A DNA stretch of 64,000 nt. It comes from Stenotrophomonas maltophilia (GTDB lineage Bacteria; Pseudomonadota; Gammaproteobacteria; Xanthomonadales; Xanthomonadaceae). Below, in pieces: positions 62,243-64,000 of this stretch. Made by a program: the position numbers and the translations under genes. The stretch covers positions 310,001 to 374,000 of the forward strand of contig NZ_CP090423.1 in the NCBI RefSeq assembly GCF_023518235.1, given 5' to 3'. Under the pieces are notes generated by a model. It had not been told where the DNA came from. It did not search any database and was given only the letters and a program-made list of their open reading frames with translations. Positions within the stretch are counted from its first letter, which is position 1. The number at the start of each line of letters is the position of its first letter.

Positions 62243-63763
62243 ATGCCACTGCTTTCTTGGTTCAATCGCGATGCGGACCTTACTCGCGCCGCCTTGACGC
62301 CTTACCGGTTGCTGGAGCCGGTCGCCAAGCTTTCCTATGGGGACGAAGATTCCCCGAACATGCTCATCGAGGGGGACAACCTCGATGCGCTCAAGGCTCT
62401 GCTTCCTTACTATGCAGGTCAGGTGAAATGCATCTTTATCGATCCGCCCTACAACACCCAGTCGGCGGTCAGCGATCACTACGACGATAACATTGAACAC
62501 TCTCAATGGTTGTCGATGATGTATCCCCGCCTTGAACTGTTGAAGGATCTCTTGGCCGAAGAGGGCTCCATTTGGATCACACTGGACGACAACGAAGCCC
62601 ACTACTTCAAGGTCATAGCTGACGAAGTATTTCAGCGGAAAAACTTCATTGCGAATGTAATTTGGAACAAAATATATTCCCCGAAGAACTCGGCACGCCA
62701 TTTCTCGGTAGATCATGACCACGTGTTCATTTACGCAAAGAATGCAGAAAAGTGGTTTCCGAATCCTATGCCGAGGACGGAAAAGCAGGATAAGGCATAC
62801 ACTAATAAAGATGGTGATCCTAGGGGGCCGTGGAAGGCAGGTGATCTTTCGGCACGTAATTTCTATGGTGCTGGCACCTATCCCATTACCACTCCATCGG
62901 GTCGAGTGATCCCGGGTCCGCCGAATGGTATGTATTGGCGAGTTTCGCAAGCCAAGCTGGCTGAGATGGATGCAGATAACCGGATCTGGTGGGGAAAGGG
63001 TGGGAATAATGTCCCGGCAATCAAAAGGTTTCTGTCTGAGGTAAAGCAAGGGCGCGTTCCGCAAACTATTTGGCCTTATGCTGAGGTCGGTCACACGCAG
63101 GACGCGAAAAAAGAAGTGGTTGCGCTATTTGGCGATGATCACTTTTCAACGCCCAAGCCAGAAGCGCTAATTCGGCGTGTTATGGAAATAGCGACGAAGC
63201 CCGGCGATCTAGTCCTGGATAGTTTTTTAGGTTCAGGCACCACGGCGGCAGTGGCCCACAAGATGGGCCGGCAGTGGATCGGCATTGAGATGGGTGAGCA
63301 CGCACGCACGCACTGCCAGCCGAGGCTTTTGAAGGTGGTGGACGGCGAACAAGGCGGAGTATCGAAAGAACTCAGCTGGGACGGGGGAGGTGGTTTCCGC
63401 TTCTACAAGTTGGGGGTTCCCGTGTTCGATGAGAGTGGTCACATCCGAGAGGGCATCCGCTTCGAACACTTGGCCGCACACGTGTGGTTTGCTGAGACCG
63501 GCGCCGCGCGCTCCACCCGTGCGCCCAAGACGGCATTCCTGGGCGAGCACCATGGTGTGGGCTACTACCTGCTGTTCAACGGAATCCTTGGCGACGAAAG
63601 CAAGGCCGGTGGCAACGTGCTGACCAAAAGGGTGTTGCGAGGACTGGAGCCGTTCGACGGACCCAAGGTGATTTACGGTGAGTCCTGCGACTTGCCGAAG
63701 GAGCAGCTGGAAGAGCTCCAGATCACCTTCAAACAGACTCCCTATGACATAAAGGCGCGTTGA
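62243..63763 (+). CDS. mod: Type III restriction-modification DNA methyltransferase (Mod)
   Basis: 506 residues. Class beta N6-adenine methylase order: motif IV DPPYNT (about 70) first, then FLGSGTTAAVAH motif I (about 328). The target-recognition region between them (about 130-320) is AT-rich and lies in nt 62,600-63,230, unlike the GC-rich ends. Mod confers sequence specificity and methylates one strand; with Res it forms the Type III enzyme. Followed after 2 bases by res. Confidence 0.92.
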   Translation: MPLLSWFNRDADLTRAALTPYRLLEPVAKLSYGDEDSPNMLIEGDNLDALKALLPYYAGQVKCIFIDPPYNTQSAVSDHYDDNIEHSQWLSMMYPRLELLKDLLAEEGSIWITLDDNEAHYFKVIADEVFQRKNFIANVIWNKIYSPKNSARHFSVDHDHVFIYAKNAEKWFPNPMPRTEKQDKAYTNKDGDPRGPWKAGDLSARNFYGAGTYPITTPSGRVIPGPPNGMYWRVSQAKLAEMDADNRIWWGKGGNNVPAIKRFLSEVKQGRVPQTIWPYAEVGHTQDAKKEVVALFGDDHFSTPKPEALIRRVMEIATKPGDLVLDSFLGSGTTAAVAHKMGRQWIGIEMGEHARTHCQPRLLKVVDGEQGGVSKELSWDGGGGFRFYKLGVPVFDESGHIREGIRFEHLAAHVWFAETGAARSTRAPKTAFLGEHHGVGYYLLFNGILGDESKAGGNVLTKRVLRGLEPFDGPKVIYGESCDLPKEQLEELQITFKQTPYDIKAR

Positions 63764-63765
63764 CG

Positions 63766-64000
63766 ATGGCTCTCTCCCTGAAGGTGTATCAGCAGCGGGC
63801 CCTGTCCAGCCTTGCTCAGTTCTTGGAAGACGCACGGTTGAGTGGTCCCGAATCTGCGTTCGAGAGGAACGTGGATCCGGGTCTGGTCACGAACTACAAG
63901 CCCATGCCGGGAATGGAAGCCACCCCTTACGTGTGCCTGCGCATACCCACGGGTGGTGGAAAGACCGTGATGGGTGCGCACATCATTCAAGCGGCAGGGG
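63766..64000 (+). CDS. res: Type III restriction enzyme Res subunit, 3' partial
   Basis: 78 codons before the window edge. LKVYQQRALSSLAQFLEDAR is the N-terminal Q-type helicase element, and RIPTGGGKTVMGAHII contains Walker A. This matches Res/DEAD-type subunits encoded directly after mod. The nuclease domain lies outside the window. Confidence 0.87.
   Translation, partial: MALSLKVYQQRALSSLAQFLEDARLSGPESAFERNVDPGLVTNYKPMPGMEATPYVCLRIPTGGGKTVMGAHIIQAAG

Larger units (their letters stand above)
41122..64000. mobile_element. Integrated genomic island at tRNA-Ser, right end outside the window
   Basis: Starting at the tRNA-Ser 3' end there is a tyrosine integrase, then phage/plasmid-type genes (Dam-like methylase, SF3 helicase, ArdC-like, RadC-like), many short unclassified genes, a fimbrial set and a Type III R-M operon. 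Codon and base use is more AT-rich and uneven than in the core, and SMAG palindromes stop. I did not see a second copy of the tRNA 3' end, so attR should lie beyond 64,000. No conjugation or capsid genes are visible, so the class of element is open. Confidence 0.8.

Overview
The window looks like a chromosome of Stenotrophomonas, probably the S. maltophilia complex. It has high GC with strong third-position GC. It carries many short GTAG-headed palindromes of the SMAG/REP type known from S. maltophilia. It also has Xanthomonadaceae-type gene orders: hutUGHI/hutFC, serC-pheA-aroA, and tonB genes next to serS. No database search was possible, so names rest on motifs and recognised family sequence.

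Positions 1 to about 41,100 are core chromosome. It opens with the 3' part of a giant RTX calcium-binding protein gene, followed by small envelope and enzyme genes: a HExxH peptidase, an SGNH esterase, agmatine deiminase with a divergent LysR gene, a thioesterase divergent from a TetR gene, a TonB-dependent receptor and a serine hydrolase. Next comes a complete histidine-utilisation cluster: hutI-H-G-U on the minus strand with 4-base overlaps, divergent from hutF and the repressor gene hutC. Then follow a membrane-anchored Mrr-fold protein, a phasin with its polyhydroxyalkanoate companion gene, an FHA protein, serC-pheA-aroA, two tonB-like genes, serS, azoR with a divergent LysR gene, and a DUF4241-like protein. 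SMAG palindromes mark many of the gaps. A candidate small RNA lies between the phasin and Mrr-like genes.

At 41,122 a tRNA-Ser(UGA) gene is followed directly by a tyrosine integrase. Everything from there to the right edge (about 23 kb, still open) reads as an integrated element. It carries a Dam-like methyltransferase, an iteron-like repeat cluster upstream of a P4-type SF3 helicase gene that contains an in-frame amber stop, an ArdC-like antirestriction protein, a RadC-type JAB protein, small hydrophobic proteins (one coupled to a 46-residue zinc-ribbon gene), duplicated ankyrin genes beside an IS5-type remnant, a CsuC/D-type chaperone-usher fimbrial set without a tip adhesin, and the start of a Type III restriction-modification operon (mod complete, res cut by the window edge).

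The most unusual signal is a promoter layout shared by scattered island genes for exported proteins. It is TTGCGC, exactly 16 bases, then TAT, followed by an inverted repeat in the leader. At two of the three clear copies a homopolymeric C tract (8 or 10 C) abuts the -35 box, which suggests length-variable expression of the pilin and of a glycine-zipper envelope protein. A second shared element, TTTAGTCAAA followed by a GTCC/GGAC-type inverted repeat, precedes a ribbon-helix-helix gene and another island gene pair.
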